Below are positions 32,694 to 39,250 of a stretch of DNA of 39,250 bases, piece by piece. The translations under genes and the position numbers were made by a program. This stretch comes from Opitutia bacterium. GTDB taxonomy: Bacteria; Verrucomicrobiota; Verrucomicrobiia; Opitutales; Opitutaceae. The stretch lies in the NCBI GenBank assembly GCA_003153035.1, contig PMBT01000052.1, positions 45,974-85,223 of the forward strand. Reading direction: 5' to 3'. The notes below the pieces were generated by a model that saw nothing but the letters and a program-made list of their open reading frames with translations, had not been told where the DNA came from and made no database searches. The first letter of the stretch is position 1. Each line of letters opens with the position of its first letter.

Positions 32694-33758
32694 CTATTTC
32701 CAGTTCAGCAGCAGCCGGGTATAGTAGGTGGTGTCGAGATGTTCGCGGCCGGGCTGGGGACGCCCGTCGTACTGGTTCGTCACGCCCATGCGCATTTTCC
32801 ACAAGCTCGCGGCCATTGGCACCTCCAAGCCCGAGTCGTGCACGAAACGAAAGTCGGCGAAATCCGCGGCGTTGGGCAGGTACTTGATGTCCGTGGTGAG
32901 CACGGCCGCCCGGCTGAACTTGTAGCTGTGGAAAACGCCAAAAGCCAGAATAACCCCCTCGCGACTGCTCGTGGTGGTAAAGTTCTCATAGCGGTAACCA
33001 GTACCGATGCGACCGGCCAATTCCTCCCGTAGATCCTTGATGAACCGGTAAGTCAGACCGACGTCGGAGGTCGCGCGCAAATTGACTTGCGCAATCTCAT
33101 CCCGCTGCAACTCGGACCGGGTGAACCAACCGAGTCTGTCATGGAAGAAGTTGGTGTAGTCCACCCCGGCCTTCGTCTCGTCGGTGCTTTTGGAGTTGTC
33201 AGTCCGCAAATAGTTATAGTCACCGTACAACTTGAGCGCGTCCTTCGGGCCGGTCAGCGTGGCAACAATGTTCGTGGCCACCCCGGAAGAGGAAGCGTTG
33301 CCGCTCTTGCCGGTGATATCGACGCCGATCTGTAAAGCCCAGCGTCGCCTCCTGTCGGCGACCGCCTTCTTCATCGCGATAACCGCCGGGTCTTCCCCCG
33401 CCGCCGGCCAGGTGGCCGCGATTTTGTCCACCCGGATGCGAGTCTCCCCGGCCGCGCCGGTGACCACCAGTCCGCCTTCAGGAGAACCGGCAACCCTTCC
33501 CCGCAGGGTGGTGCCGCCCTGCAGACGCACCGCCATGATTTCCTCGGTGGCAATGCCGGTGACCTCGCTTTGTTTGATTTCAAGTTTGCCGGCATAGTCA
33601 GTCTCCAGGAAGACCTTGCCATCATCGATTTTCGTGATCTTGCCCACCAGGCGGGCGCCCGCGCGCGTATCAACGACATCGGCGTGGAGCCATCCGGTGG
33701 GCCAGGCTAGGCTCAGCAGGAGACCAAAGAGCAAAATGGAAAGACGACGAAGAATCAC
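32694..33758 (-). CDS. DUF481 outer-membrane beta-barrel protein (YdiY-like)
   Basis: A 354-residue exported protein. The N-terminus is a signal peptide (basic RR followed by LSILLFGLLLSLAWPTG, cleavage near HADVV). Residues 30-125 form an Sm-like beta domain (ARLVGKITKIDDGKVFLETD), followed by a DUF481 beta-barrel from about 140 with alternating strands such as LKLYGDYNYLRTDNSKS and GVDYTNFFHDRLGWF. It ends in an aromatic/polar strand (YTRLLLNWK) as outer-membrane barrels do. The start is GTG at 33758. Role unknown; related proteins respond to salt or envelope stress. It is divergent from the methyltransferase and convergent with upp. Confidence 0.85.
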   Translation of the reverse strand: MILRRLSILLFGLLLSLAWPTGWLHADVVDTRAGARLVGKITKIDDGKVFLETDYAGKLEIKQSEVTGIATEEIMAVRLQGGTTLRGRVAGSPEGGLVVTGAAGETRIRVDKIAATWPAAGEDPAVIAMKKAVADRRRRWALQIGVDITGKSGNASSSGVATNIVATLTGPKDALKLYGDYNYLRTDNSKSTDETKAGVDYTNFFHDRLGWFTRSELQRDEIAQVNLRATSDVGLTYRFIKDLREELAGRIGTGYRYENFTTTSSREGVILAFGVFHSYKFSRAAVLTTDIKYLPNAADFADFRFVHDSGLEVPMAASLWKMRMGVTNQYDGRPQPGREHLDTTYYTRLLLNWK

Positions 33759-33896
33759 AGGCGCGAAAAGACATTAGCGGACGTGCATGTCAACTGCCGG
33801 CTCCTGATCTTTGCGCCGTCGCGCTGGCACTCGGCCTCACCGCCATCTCGACAAGCCCGGCGCGCGCCTCCAGCCTCGCCTTCTCCCGGTTTCACC

Positions 33897-34790
33897 ATGC
33901 CAGCCGACCGCTCCGAACCTCTTCTCGCCGACCGCTGGACCGACTACCAGCTCCTGGATTGCGGTGATGGTATGAAGCAGGAACGCTGGGGTCCCTATGT
34001 GCTCGTGCGGCCCGATCCGCAGGTTCTCTGGCCGCGCCACGGACAGGCCCCGGGCACACCGTGGGAGCGCTGGGATGGCATTTATCACCGCAGTGCGAGC
34101 GGCGGAGGCCGCTGGGAATTCCGGCAGCCGCTGCCGGAGCACTGGAGTATCCGCTATGAGCCGCTCAATCTCACCTTCAAGATCCGGCCCACCGGCTTCA
34201 AGCATACCGGACTTTTCCCCGAGCAAGCGGTCAATTGGGACTGGCTGTCGCAGAAAATCCGCGGGGCCGGACGCGCCGTGGGCGCGCTCAACCTTTTCGG
34301 CTACACCGGCGCCGCCACCTGTGCCGCCAGTGCCGCGGGCGCCAGTGTCTGCCACGTTGACGCCGCCGAAGGCATGGTCAAATGGTGCCGGGAGAACGCC
34401 GCGCTCTCCGGCCTGGCCGCGGCCCCGGTTCGCTATATCACCGACGACTGCCTCAAGTTCGTGCGGCGCGAACACAAGCGGGGCCGCCGCTACGACGCTA
34501 TCATCATGGACCCACCCACCTACGGCCGCGGCGGCGGAGGCGAGTTGTGGAAACTTGAGGACCAGCTCTGGGAGCTGCTGGTGGAGTGCCGCCGCCTCCT
34601 GAGCGACCGGCCGCTCTTCTTCCTGATCAACGCCTACACCGCCCGGCTGGCCCCCACCGTCGTCATCAACCTGCTCACCGAACTGATGCATCCAGCGGGC
34701 GGACGGGTATCCGGCGGTGAAGTCGGCCTGCCGGTCGCTTCCGACGGGAAGATCCTCCCCTGCGGCATATACGGCCGCTGGGAGCCATGA
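33897..34790 (+). CDS. class I SAM-dependent methyltransferase, RlmI/RlmK-like
   Basis: A 297-residue protein from ATG 33897; the N-terminal extension of the track ORF (from 33783) looks non-coding. It has an N-terminal beta region (VLVRPDPQVLWP), FKHTGLFPEQAVNWDWL before the SAM domain, motif I ALNLFGYTGAATCAASAAGA, the acidic strand VCHVDAAEGMVKW and the catalytic-loop motif IIMDPPTYGRG, the DPP(Y/F) pattern of RNA N- or C-methyltransferases acting on 23S rRNA bases. The PUA domain of RlmI is absent, so the exact target is unknown. It starts 138 bases after the divergent DUF481 gene and precedes the SIS-domain gene by 55 bases. Confidence 0.88.
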   Translation: MPADRSEPLLADRWTDYQLLDCGDGMKQERWGPYVLVRPDPQVLWPRHGQAPGTPWERWDGIYHRSASGGGRWEFRQPLPEHWSIRYEPLNLTFKIRPTGFKHTGLFPEQAVNWDWLSQKIRGAGRAVGALNLFGYTGAATCAASAAGASVCHVDAAEGMVKWCRENAALSGLAAAPVRYITDDCLKFVRREHKRGRRYDAIIMDPPTYGRGGGGELWKLEDQLWELLVECRRLLSDRPLFFLINAYTARLAPTVVINLLTELMHPAGGRVSGGEVGLPVASDGKILPCGIYGRWEP

Positions 34791-34845
34791 TCTCTGCACC
34801 AGCCTCTTCTTCCCCCGCGCCTCTTCCCTGATCCGTGATAAACTC

Positions 34846-35583
34846 ATGCAGCCCGTGACCTCGCTTTCCGCCACCTACCTGGCAGCGGCTACTGATCTTT
34901 TGCGGCGCGCCAGCGAAACTAACCGCCCCGCCCTTCAGAAGCTGGGTCCGATTCTAGGCCGTTCTGTCGCCGCGGGCGGCATGATCCACACTTTCGGCAG
35001 CGGTCACAGCGAAATCATCGCCCGGGAAATCGTCGGCCGCGCCGGCGGCCTGGTGTGCGTGAGCAGCATTGACGATCCCACGGGCGGTTTCATTGAAACT
35101 CTTGCCGGTTACGGGACCAGGCTGGCCGAACGCTACGACCGCCGGCACGGCCTGCGGGCTGGTGAGACTGTGATTGTTGTCTCCAACGCCGGCCGCCACG
35201 CCGCACCGCTCGAAGTTGCCCACTTCGCTCAACAAAAGGGCCTGATCGTTGTCGGCCTCACCAGCGTCGCTGTGTCCCGCTCGGTTCCGGCCGTTTCCCC
35301 GGGCGGTCGGAACCTGCACGCCCTCGCCGACTACGTGCTGGATAACTGCGGTTTGCCTGGCGATGCCATTGTCGAAGTCGCCGGAGGTGTCCGCGCTGGA
35401 CCGACCTCCACGCTCGTGGGAACGCTGCTGCTCAATTTGCTTTTCCTTGAGGTGGTCGAATGGCTCACGGTCAACGGCCACTCTCCGCCTGTCTTGCGCA
35501 GCCAGAGTTTGCCCGGCGCCGTGGAGCATAACCGGGCGCTCGCGGAAAAATACGCCGGCCGCCTCAGCCGCCCACTGGCATGA
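34846..35583 (+). CDS. SIS-domain sugar isomerase-like protein (UPF0309-type)
   Basis: A 245-residue protein from ATG 34846; the track's 34717 start runs through the end of the methyltransferase gene. The SIS fold is visible: IHTFGSGHSEIIAREIVGRA with the phosphosugar-binding loop, then VIVVSNAGRHAAPLEVAHFA and VVGLTSVAVSRSV, and near the end TSTLVGTLLLNLLFLEVVEW. Such proteins bind phosphorylated ketoses or amino sugars. It is followed after 151 bases by a BadF-type sugar kinase on the same strand, a pairing also seen in amino-sugar recycling (kinase plus MurQ-like SIS enzyme). Substrate unproven. Confidence 0.88.
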   Translation: MQPVTSLSATYLAAATDLLRRASETNRPALQKLGPILGRSVAAGGMIHTFGSGHSEIIAREIVGRAGGLVCVSSIDDPTGGFIETLAGYGTRLAERYDRRHGLRAGETVIVVSNAGRHAAPLEVAHFAQQKGLIVVGLTSVAVSRSVPAVSPGGRNLHALADYVLDNCGLPGDAIVEVAGGVRAGPTSTLVGTLLLNLLFLEVVEWLTVNGHSPPVLRSQSLPGAVEHNRALAEKYAGRLSRPLA

Positions 35584-35734
35584 CTCCGTCGCCACCCAAG
35601 CCCAGTGAAGCTCACCGGGGGCGCCGGGCAACCAGAGCGATTCGCTCCAGAACCTTGCTCCGTCATGCTTCCACTTCCGCTGCGGATGCCCAGTGGGTTG
35701 TTCCGGCCACTTTAGTGAGCTTGCTGATCCCCTC

Positions 35735-36649
35735 ATGAGCTTCCGCATCGGAGTCGATGGCGGTGGGACCAAGACCGAGTGCATTTTGCTCGACGGGCTC
35801 GGCGCCGTCGCGGCGCGCCATACGGCCCCGGGCTGTAATCCCAACCTGGTCGGTCCGGAACGCGCGCGGGCAGTTTTCCTCGCAGCGCTTCGGACGATGC
35901 TGGCGAACGCCGGCGTCGGAGTCTCCCCGCCCGAGATCGCGGCGACCCTGCTCTGCATGGCAGGAAACTCCTCGTTTTGGGGGGAGACTGCCACCACCAT
36001 GACCGGTTTCGGAAAGGTGACCACCGCGTCAGATTCCCTGCCCGTGCTCGAACTCGCCACCAGCGGGGCGCCCGGCCTGGTCCTCCACGCCGGCACCGGG
36101 TCGTTCGTCACGGCCCGCGCACCCGATGGGTCGGTTCATTATGCCGGCGGACTTGGCTGGCGCTTCGGCGATGCGGGCGGCGGGTACGATCTCGGCCGCC
36201 GCGGCATCGCCCGGGCGCTGCTCGAACTCCAAGGCTGGGCGGAGCGCACCGCCCTCGCCGAGGCCCTCTGCCAGCACACGGGGGCGGCGGACTACGCCGC
36301 CAATTCGCGGATCCTCTACTCCTCGGCGGACCCCGGCCCGAGCATTGTCGCGTTCGCTTCCCGTGTGGCCGACCTGGCCGGCGAGGGCTGCCGTCCGGCG
36401 CAACAAGTCATTGCCCAATCCCTTTCCGAACTCGCGGCGTTGGTGAACGCGGTGCTGCCGCGCCTGTTCCCGCTCGCCACTGCGGACGCGAGGGTTCCTT
36501 GCGGGGTGAGCGGCGCCCTCCTGAACCGTCCGCCCTGCCTTTACACGTTGCACGCCCTCGCGGCCACGCACGCCTGGCCCTTCCGGTTGCAGGCCGTCAC
36601 CGAGCCGCCGATCGAGGGCGTGCGCCGGTTGCTGCTGAAGATGAGCTGA
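35735..36649 (+). CDS. BadF/BadG/BcrA-family sugar kinase (N-acetylglucosamine kinase-like)
   Basis: A 304-residue ASKHA-fold kinase from ATG 35735 (the track start at 35693 is upstream). Phosphate-1 motif FRIGVDGGGTKTECILLD opens the protein, HAGTGSFVTAR is the phosphate-2/adenosine region and GWRFGDAGGGYDLGRRGI is the family-typical loop of N-acetylglucosamine kinases. It should phosphorylate an amino sugar with ATP in the cytoplasm. It sits just after the SIS-domain gene and 69 bases before an unrecognised kinase-like gene. Sugar specificity is inferred from family only. Its antisense strand is open for a long stretch, which is compositional. Confidence 0.88.
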   Translation: MSFRIGVDGGGTKTECILLDGLGAVAARHTAPGCNPNLVGPERARAVFLAALRTMLANAGVGVSPPEIAATLLCMAGNSSFWGETATTMTGFGKVTTASDSLPVLELATSGAPGLVLHAGTGSFVTARAPDGSVHYAGGLGWRFGDAGGGYDLGRRGIARALLELQGWAERTALAEALCQHTGAADYAANSRILYSSADPGPSIVAFASRVADLAGEGCRPAQQVIAQSLSELAALVNAVLPRLFPLATADARVPCGVSGALLNRPPCLYTLHALAATHAWPFRLQAVTEPPIEGVRRLLLKMS

Positions 36650-36718
36650 GATCCCCGGGACTGCGTTGGCCGCGAAGTGCGGGTTTGCCTGGGCGCCGCG
36701 CATCACTACCCTCCCCTC

Positions 36719-37804
36719 ATGGCCGCCGACGCGGAGAACATCGCCCCGACACAGAAGAAGCCGAGCTACCCGGTCATCGACGAGCTCCGCTCCTACCTGC
36801 GTCGCTACCGGCGCGATCGCGATCTGCCCGTTACCTACGAACGGCTCCGCAACTTTCAGGAGACGGCGCCACTCATCGACGCCGACGGCCGCGCCACGCT
36901 CTGGGAGACCGTGGCTTATCACGCAGAGGAGATGCGCGTGCTCAATGAGGACCTCAAGCGCATCTACGCCCTCCTCAAGGTCGACGGCGACTTCTCGGTC
37001 ATGACCCACCTGTACATCGACCGCATCGACTTCTGCTCCTTCGGCAACTCCCAGCCGTTCCGCATCCGGATTGTCAACGCCTACAACGACAACCCGGACT
37101 ATTTCTACATCAAGAAGGCCGACGCCTCCCGCGTGTACGGACTGGAGCTCGAACACCTGCTCTCGCCCAACCGCCTCAGCTTTCTCACCTCCGGCCGCAT
37201 GCTGGTCGAGGAGCACATCCCCGGCATCCCCGGCGACGTTTTCACCGAGCGCTGGCTGCACCACAGCGACTTCAAACCCATCCGCGTGGCCAAGGAGCTC
37301 GTGAAGTTCAACGAGCGCTGCTTCGTCCGGCTGCTGGGCGACATGCGCGCCTACAATTTCGTTGTGATCGTCATGCCCGACTTCGAGGACGCGCAGATCC
37401 GCATCCGGGCGATGGATTTCGATCAGCAATCGTACAACGGCCGAAAGAACTTCTACCTGCCGCAGTTCTTCAAGGAGAACCGGCCGCTGGCCCTCTACTG
37501 CCTCCAGCACCTTCGCTACGAGACCTCGCTGCAATACCAGCGCGAGGAACAGACGCTCATGCTCCAGCGCAGCGAGATCGCGGCCCACCGCCTCGGCTAC
37601 CTGCTGCAGATCATGGCCCGGGACCGCATCGCGCCGGATGAGAAAGTCCATCAGCTCCGCGAGAGCCTGGCCGAGCACTTCCACTCCGATCATTACCTGC
37701 GCTGCCAGACGATGGGCGAGCTCGTGCGTGAAAACCTCGAGACCCTCCGGCGGAACATCAGCCGTCCCATCGCGCCGCCGGCCGGCCAGGAGGAACTCGC
37801 CTGA
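36719..37804 (+). CDS. unrecognised protein with protein-kinase/APH-like fold motifs
   Basis: A 361-residue soluble protein from ATG 36719. I recognise no named family. Its order of motifs resembles the protein-kinase/aminoglycoside-phosphotransferase superfold: FYIKKADAS (K132/K133, beta-3 Lys), YGLELEHLL (E143/E145, helix-C Glu), hinge-like MLVEEHIPGI (161-170), catalytic loop LLGDMRAYNFVV (D208 and N213, the D-x4-N spacing of kinases) and IRAMDFDQQSY (D233/D235, DFG-like). A helical N-terminal domain (1-90) with charged residues and a C-terminal helical part flank the core. No glycine-rich loop is evident. It follows the sugar kinase on the same strand by 69 bases. It may be a small-molecule or protein kinase, or a pseudokinase; function not assigned. 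Confidence 0.8.
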   Translation: MAADAENIAPTQKKPSYPVIDELRSYLRRYRRDRDLPVTYERLRNFQETAPLIDADGRATLWETVAYHAEEMRVLNEDLKRIYALLKVDGDFSVMTHLYIDRIDFCSFGNSQPFRIRIVNAYNDNPDYFYIKKADASRVYGLELEHLLSPNRLSFLTSGRMLVEEHIPGIPGDVFTERWLHHSDFKPIRVAKELVKFNERCFVRLLGDMRAYNFVVIVMPDFEDAQIRIRAMDFDQQSYNGRKNFYLPQFFKENRPLALYCLQHLRYETSLQYQREEQTLMLQRSEIAAHRLGYLLQIMARDRIAPDEKVHQLRESLAEHFHSDHYLRCQTMGELVRENLETLRRNISRPIAPPAGQEELA

Positions 37805-37888
37805 CCCGGCCCGCACCTTTCACGGTCTCGACCGTTGCTGCGATCAACTGCCTGGCTCCAGTTCACCGACCAATCTTTTGTCAACTAA

Positions 37889-38009
37889 GGCGTGTCTTCA
37901 AAATGTCATTGCGAGGGGCCGCGCTGAGCGAGGCACTGAAGTAATCCAGCTGGATCGCCGCGGCCCGCGCAGCGGGCCTCGCGATGACACGGCGTTTTGA
38001 AGACACGCC
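37889..38009. mobile_element. 121-bp MITE-like element with CTAA target duplication
   Basis: The ends GGCGTGTCTTCAAAA (37889-37903) and TTTTGAAGACACGCC (37995-38009) are perfect 15-bp terminal inverted repeats. Directly outside are CTAA (37885-37888) and CTAA (38010-38013), consistent with a 4-bp target duplication of the YTAR kind known for some IS5-family transposases. Removing the element and one CTAA restores TGTCAACTAATAGTTGACA, a palindrome with perfect 9-bp arms. No transposase is encoded; it would be mobilised in trans. It lies between convergent genes in the 368-base gap before the FeoB-associated gene. Confidence 0.8.
37904..37989. repeat. 86-bp REP-like palindromic core, copy B
   Basis: It begins TGTCATTGCGAGGGGCCGCG and ends GGCCTCGCGATGACA, sharing ends and the middle block CAGCTGGATCGCC with copy A at 8764-8843. 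In this copy the core is enclosed by the 15-bp terminal repeats of the MITE-like element, with five extra bases (CGGCG) on the right. Confidence 0.8.
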
Positions 38010-38078
38010 CTAATAGTTGACATGTGGGTGGAGGCTCCCGGGAACGTCGGTTGCACCACGATTCTGGGCGCATTCATG

Positions 38079-38114
38079 GAGGGCGCTCTGCTGGCCAGCA
38101 GAGTCGCGCCCTTC
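38079..38114. repeat. palindromic intergenic element (CTCTGCTGGCCAGCAGAG core)
   Basis: The core CTCTGCTGGCCAGCAGAG is a perfect 18-bp palindrome, extended by GGGCG on the left and CGCCC on the right with three extra bases, giving a long hairpin. A diverged copy lies at 29322-29342. It is downstream of the FeoB-associated gene on the - strand and could end its transcript, but no T-tract follows, so a REP-type element is more likely. Confidence 0.7.
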
Positions 38115-38172
38115 GAATGGGGAGTAGCGGGCCTGCGCCTCTCCGATTCTCCCCAGATGTTCCGGCCAGCCT

Positions 38173-38343
38173 CTATCTTTTCTTGAGTTTCTTGAGCAGG
38201 GCCTTGGCCTCGGGACTGACCGCGCCGCAGCCTTCGTTTCCGCAGCCCGGGTGGCCGCGTTTCGCCAGCCCGCGCCACAGGAGCCAGCCTGCGGTCAGCG
38301 CGACGATTCCAAGCGCGGCGATGGTCTGTTGACCCGGGGTCAT
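38173..38343 (-). CDS. FeoB-associated small Cys-containing membrane protein
   Basis: A 56-residue ORF absent from the provided track. It starts MTPGQQTIAALGIVALTAGW, a single N-terminal membrane helix ending at LLWRG, followed by GHPGCGNEGCGAVSPEAKAL with two cysteines and a basic tail KKLKKR. It begins 49 bases after the feoB stop on the same strand. Size, helix, Cys-rich tail and position match FeoB-associated small proteins, thought to assist ferrous iron uptake in place of or beside FeoC. The role is inferred from context; the reading frame is clear. Confidence 0.8.
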   Translation of the reverse strand: MTPGQQTIAALGIVALTAGWLLWRGLAKRGHPGCGNEGCGAVSPEAKALLKKLKKR

Positions 38344-38392
38344 GGGCGCACTCTAGGCCAGTTGGGTCCAGTTGTCATTTTGCGGGGTGATT

Positions 38393-39250
38393 TTAGAAAC
38401 CGAACGCGCGCCCGGCCTGGTACACCACCAGGCAAACCAGCCAAGCCGTGCCCGTCATGTAGGCGATCTGGAAAAGCGGCCAGCGCCACGAGTTGGTCTC
38501 GCGCTTCACGACGGCCACCGTGCTCATGCATTGCATCGCGAAGACGTAGTAGATCATCAGGGTGAGGCAGACGAGCGGGGTGAAGAGCGGCGCGCCCCCC
38601 GGCCACCGCGCCTGCCGCAGCGCCGTGCGCAGCGGCGTGGGGCTCTTGCCGCCCGCATCCTCGACCCCGAAGACCACTCCCATCGAGCTCACGAAGACTT
38701 CGCGCGCCGCGAAGGAGGTGATCAGGCCGATTCCGATGCGCCAGTCAAAACCGAGCGGCTTGATCACCGGTTCGAGCACCCGGCCCGCGGCGCCGGCAAG
38801 GCTGTGGGTGATTTGCGCCTGCGGTGTCACCGCAGCCGACGACTTGGGATAGGTCGTCAGGAACCACAGCAGGATCGAGATGCCGAGGATGATCGTGCCA
38901 GCGCGGCGCAGGAACAGGCCGGCCCGTTCCAGCATGTGGAACAGCACGTCCTTCATCCGGGGCAGACGGTAGGATGGCAGTTCCATAATCATGAGCGGCG
39001 GCTCGCCCTTGAGCAGGTAATTCTTGAACAGCCACGCGAAGCCAAACGCACCGAGTGTGCCCAGCGCATACATCAGCAGCATGAGTCCGACCTTGGCGCC
39101 CACGGTCACGCGGTCGTCCGGCAGCAGCGCGGCGATCATCAGCAGGTAGACGGGAAGGCGCGCCGAGCAGCTCATCAGCGGCGCCACCAGGATGGTTACC
39201 AGGCGATCCTTGGGGTCCTCGATCGTGCGCGTGGCCATGATGCCCGGGAT
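38393..39250 (-). CDS. feoB: ferrous iron transporter FeoB, C-terminal part (5' end outside window)
   Basis: The frame is open to the window edge (codons for IPGIMATRTIEDPKDRL continue past the track's ATG at 39238), so this is the C-terminal portion, 285 residues, of FeoB. It includes the permease gate region with LMSCSARLPVYLL, the first conserved Cys-containing motif, then YRLPRMKDVLFHMLERAGLF and AAREVFVSSMGVVFG and the late MIYYVFAMQCMSTVAVVKRET motif with the second conserved Cys. The GTPase domain lies outside. FeoB imports Fe(II) across the cytoplasmic membrane. A 56-residue partner gene follows. FeoA would be expected upstream, outside the window. Confidence 0.97.
   Translation of the reverse strand: MPGIMATRTIEDPKDRLVTILVAPLMSCSARLPVYLLMIAALLPDDRVTVGAKVGLMLLMYALGTLGAFGFAWLFKNYLLKGEPPLMIMELPSYRLPRMKDVLFHMLERAGLFLRRAGTIILGISILLWFLTTYPKSSAAVTPQAQITHSLAGAAGRVLEPVIKPLGFDWRIGIGLITSFAAREVFVSSMGVVFGVEDAGGKSPTPLRTALRQARWPGGAPLFTPLVCLTLMIYYVFAMQCMSTVAVVKRETNSWRWPLFQIAYMTGTAWLVCLVVYQAGRAFGF

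Noticed and set aside
36029-37816. 595-residue ORF on the - strand opposite the sugar kinase and the kinase-like gene
   Set aside because: It covers two oppositely oriented genes and their gap and has no family motif; the + strand kinase gene is well supported, so the frame is a GC-driven shadow.
1-39250. CRISPR array or phage gene block
   Set aside because: No regularly spaced direct repeats, no cas genes and no phage structural genes are visible.

Overview
The window is about 39 kb of GC-rich bacterial DNA with AT-richer intergenic patches. No rRNA or other taxonomic marker is present. The gene mix (paired Gfo/Idh/MocA oxidoreductases with a TIM-barrel sugar isomerase, many polysaccharide genes, a single prepilin, DUF481 and DUF486 proteins, FeoB with a small Cys-containing partner), the scarcity of strong Shine-Dalgarno sites and the many intergenic palindromes suggest a Verrucomicrobiota, perhaps Opitutaceae-like, genome. 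That assignment is inference.

Layout. (1) 1-3288, + strand: a sugar isomerase/epimerase cut by the window edge and two Gfo/Idh/MocA oxidoreductases, probably a carbohydrate catabolic operon. (2) 3344-3873, - strand: a RelB/RelE-type toxin-antitoxin pair with a tandem 10-mer directly upstream. (3) 3991-5932, - strand: a VTT-domain membrane protein overlapping xseA. (4) 6198-28593: a large surface-glycan region. It holds an O-antigen ligase/polymerase with a TPR-like tail, a polyprenyl-phosphate sugar-1-phosphate transferase and a multi-pass protein (+). A tightly packed seven-gene - strand operon follows (DegT aminotransferase, hexapeptide acyltransferase, flippase, methyltransferase, three GT2 glycosyltransferases). 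Next come an RHH/PIN toxin-antitoxin pair, a DPM1-like GT2 with a GT-C-like enzyme, a membrane-embedded spermidine-synthase-like protein, a second O-antigen-ligase-like protein and another GT-C-like protein. (5) 28611-29031: a type IV prepilin-like gene with its own strong terminator. (6) 29367-34790: housekeeping and small-metabolism genes: rsfS, nadD, tRNA-Leu(UAA), DUF486, a nucleoside deoxyribosyltransferase-like protein, upp, a DUF481 outer-membrane protein and an RNA-methyltransferase-like protein. (7) 34846-37804: a SIS-domain protein, a BadF-type sugar kinase and an unrecognised protein with kinase-fold-like motifs. (8) 38173 to the end: a 56-residue FeoB-associated protein and the C-terminal part of FeoB.

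How it fits together. The glycan region contains the expected steps of a Wzx/Wzy-type pathway: priming transferase, glycosyltransferases, amino-sugar tailoring, flippase and polymerase/ligase. It also has a second ligase-like enzyme and a polyprenol-phosphate-sugar branch (DPM1-like plus GT-C). The cluster ends at the prepilin gene, so glycosylation of the pilin or another surface protein is a reasonable hypothesis.

The most distinctive non-coding structure is at 37.9-38.0 kb. A 121-bp MITE-like element with 15-bp perfect terminal inverted repeats is flanked by CTAA duplications and sits inside a palindrome (TGTCAACTA-A-TAGTTGACA). A nearly identical uninterrupted palindrome lies at 11.9 kb. 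The element's inner 86 bp belongs to the same repeat family as an 80-bp intergenic element at 8.8 kb.
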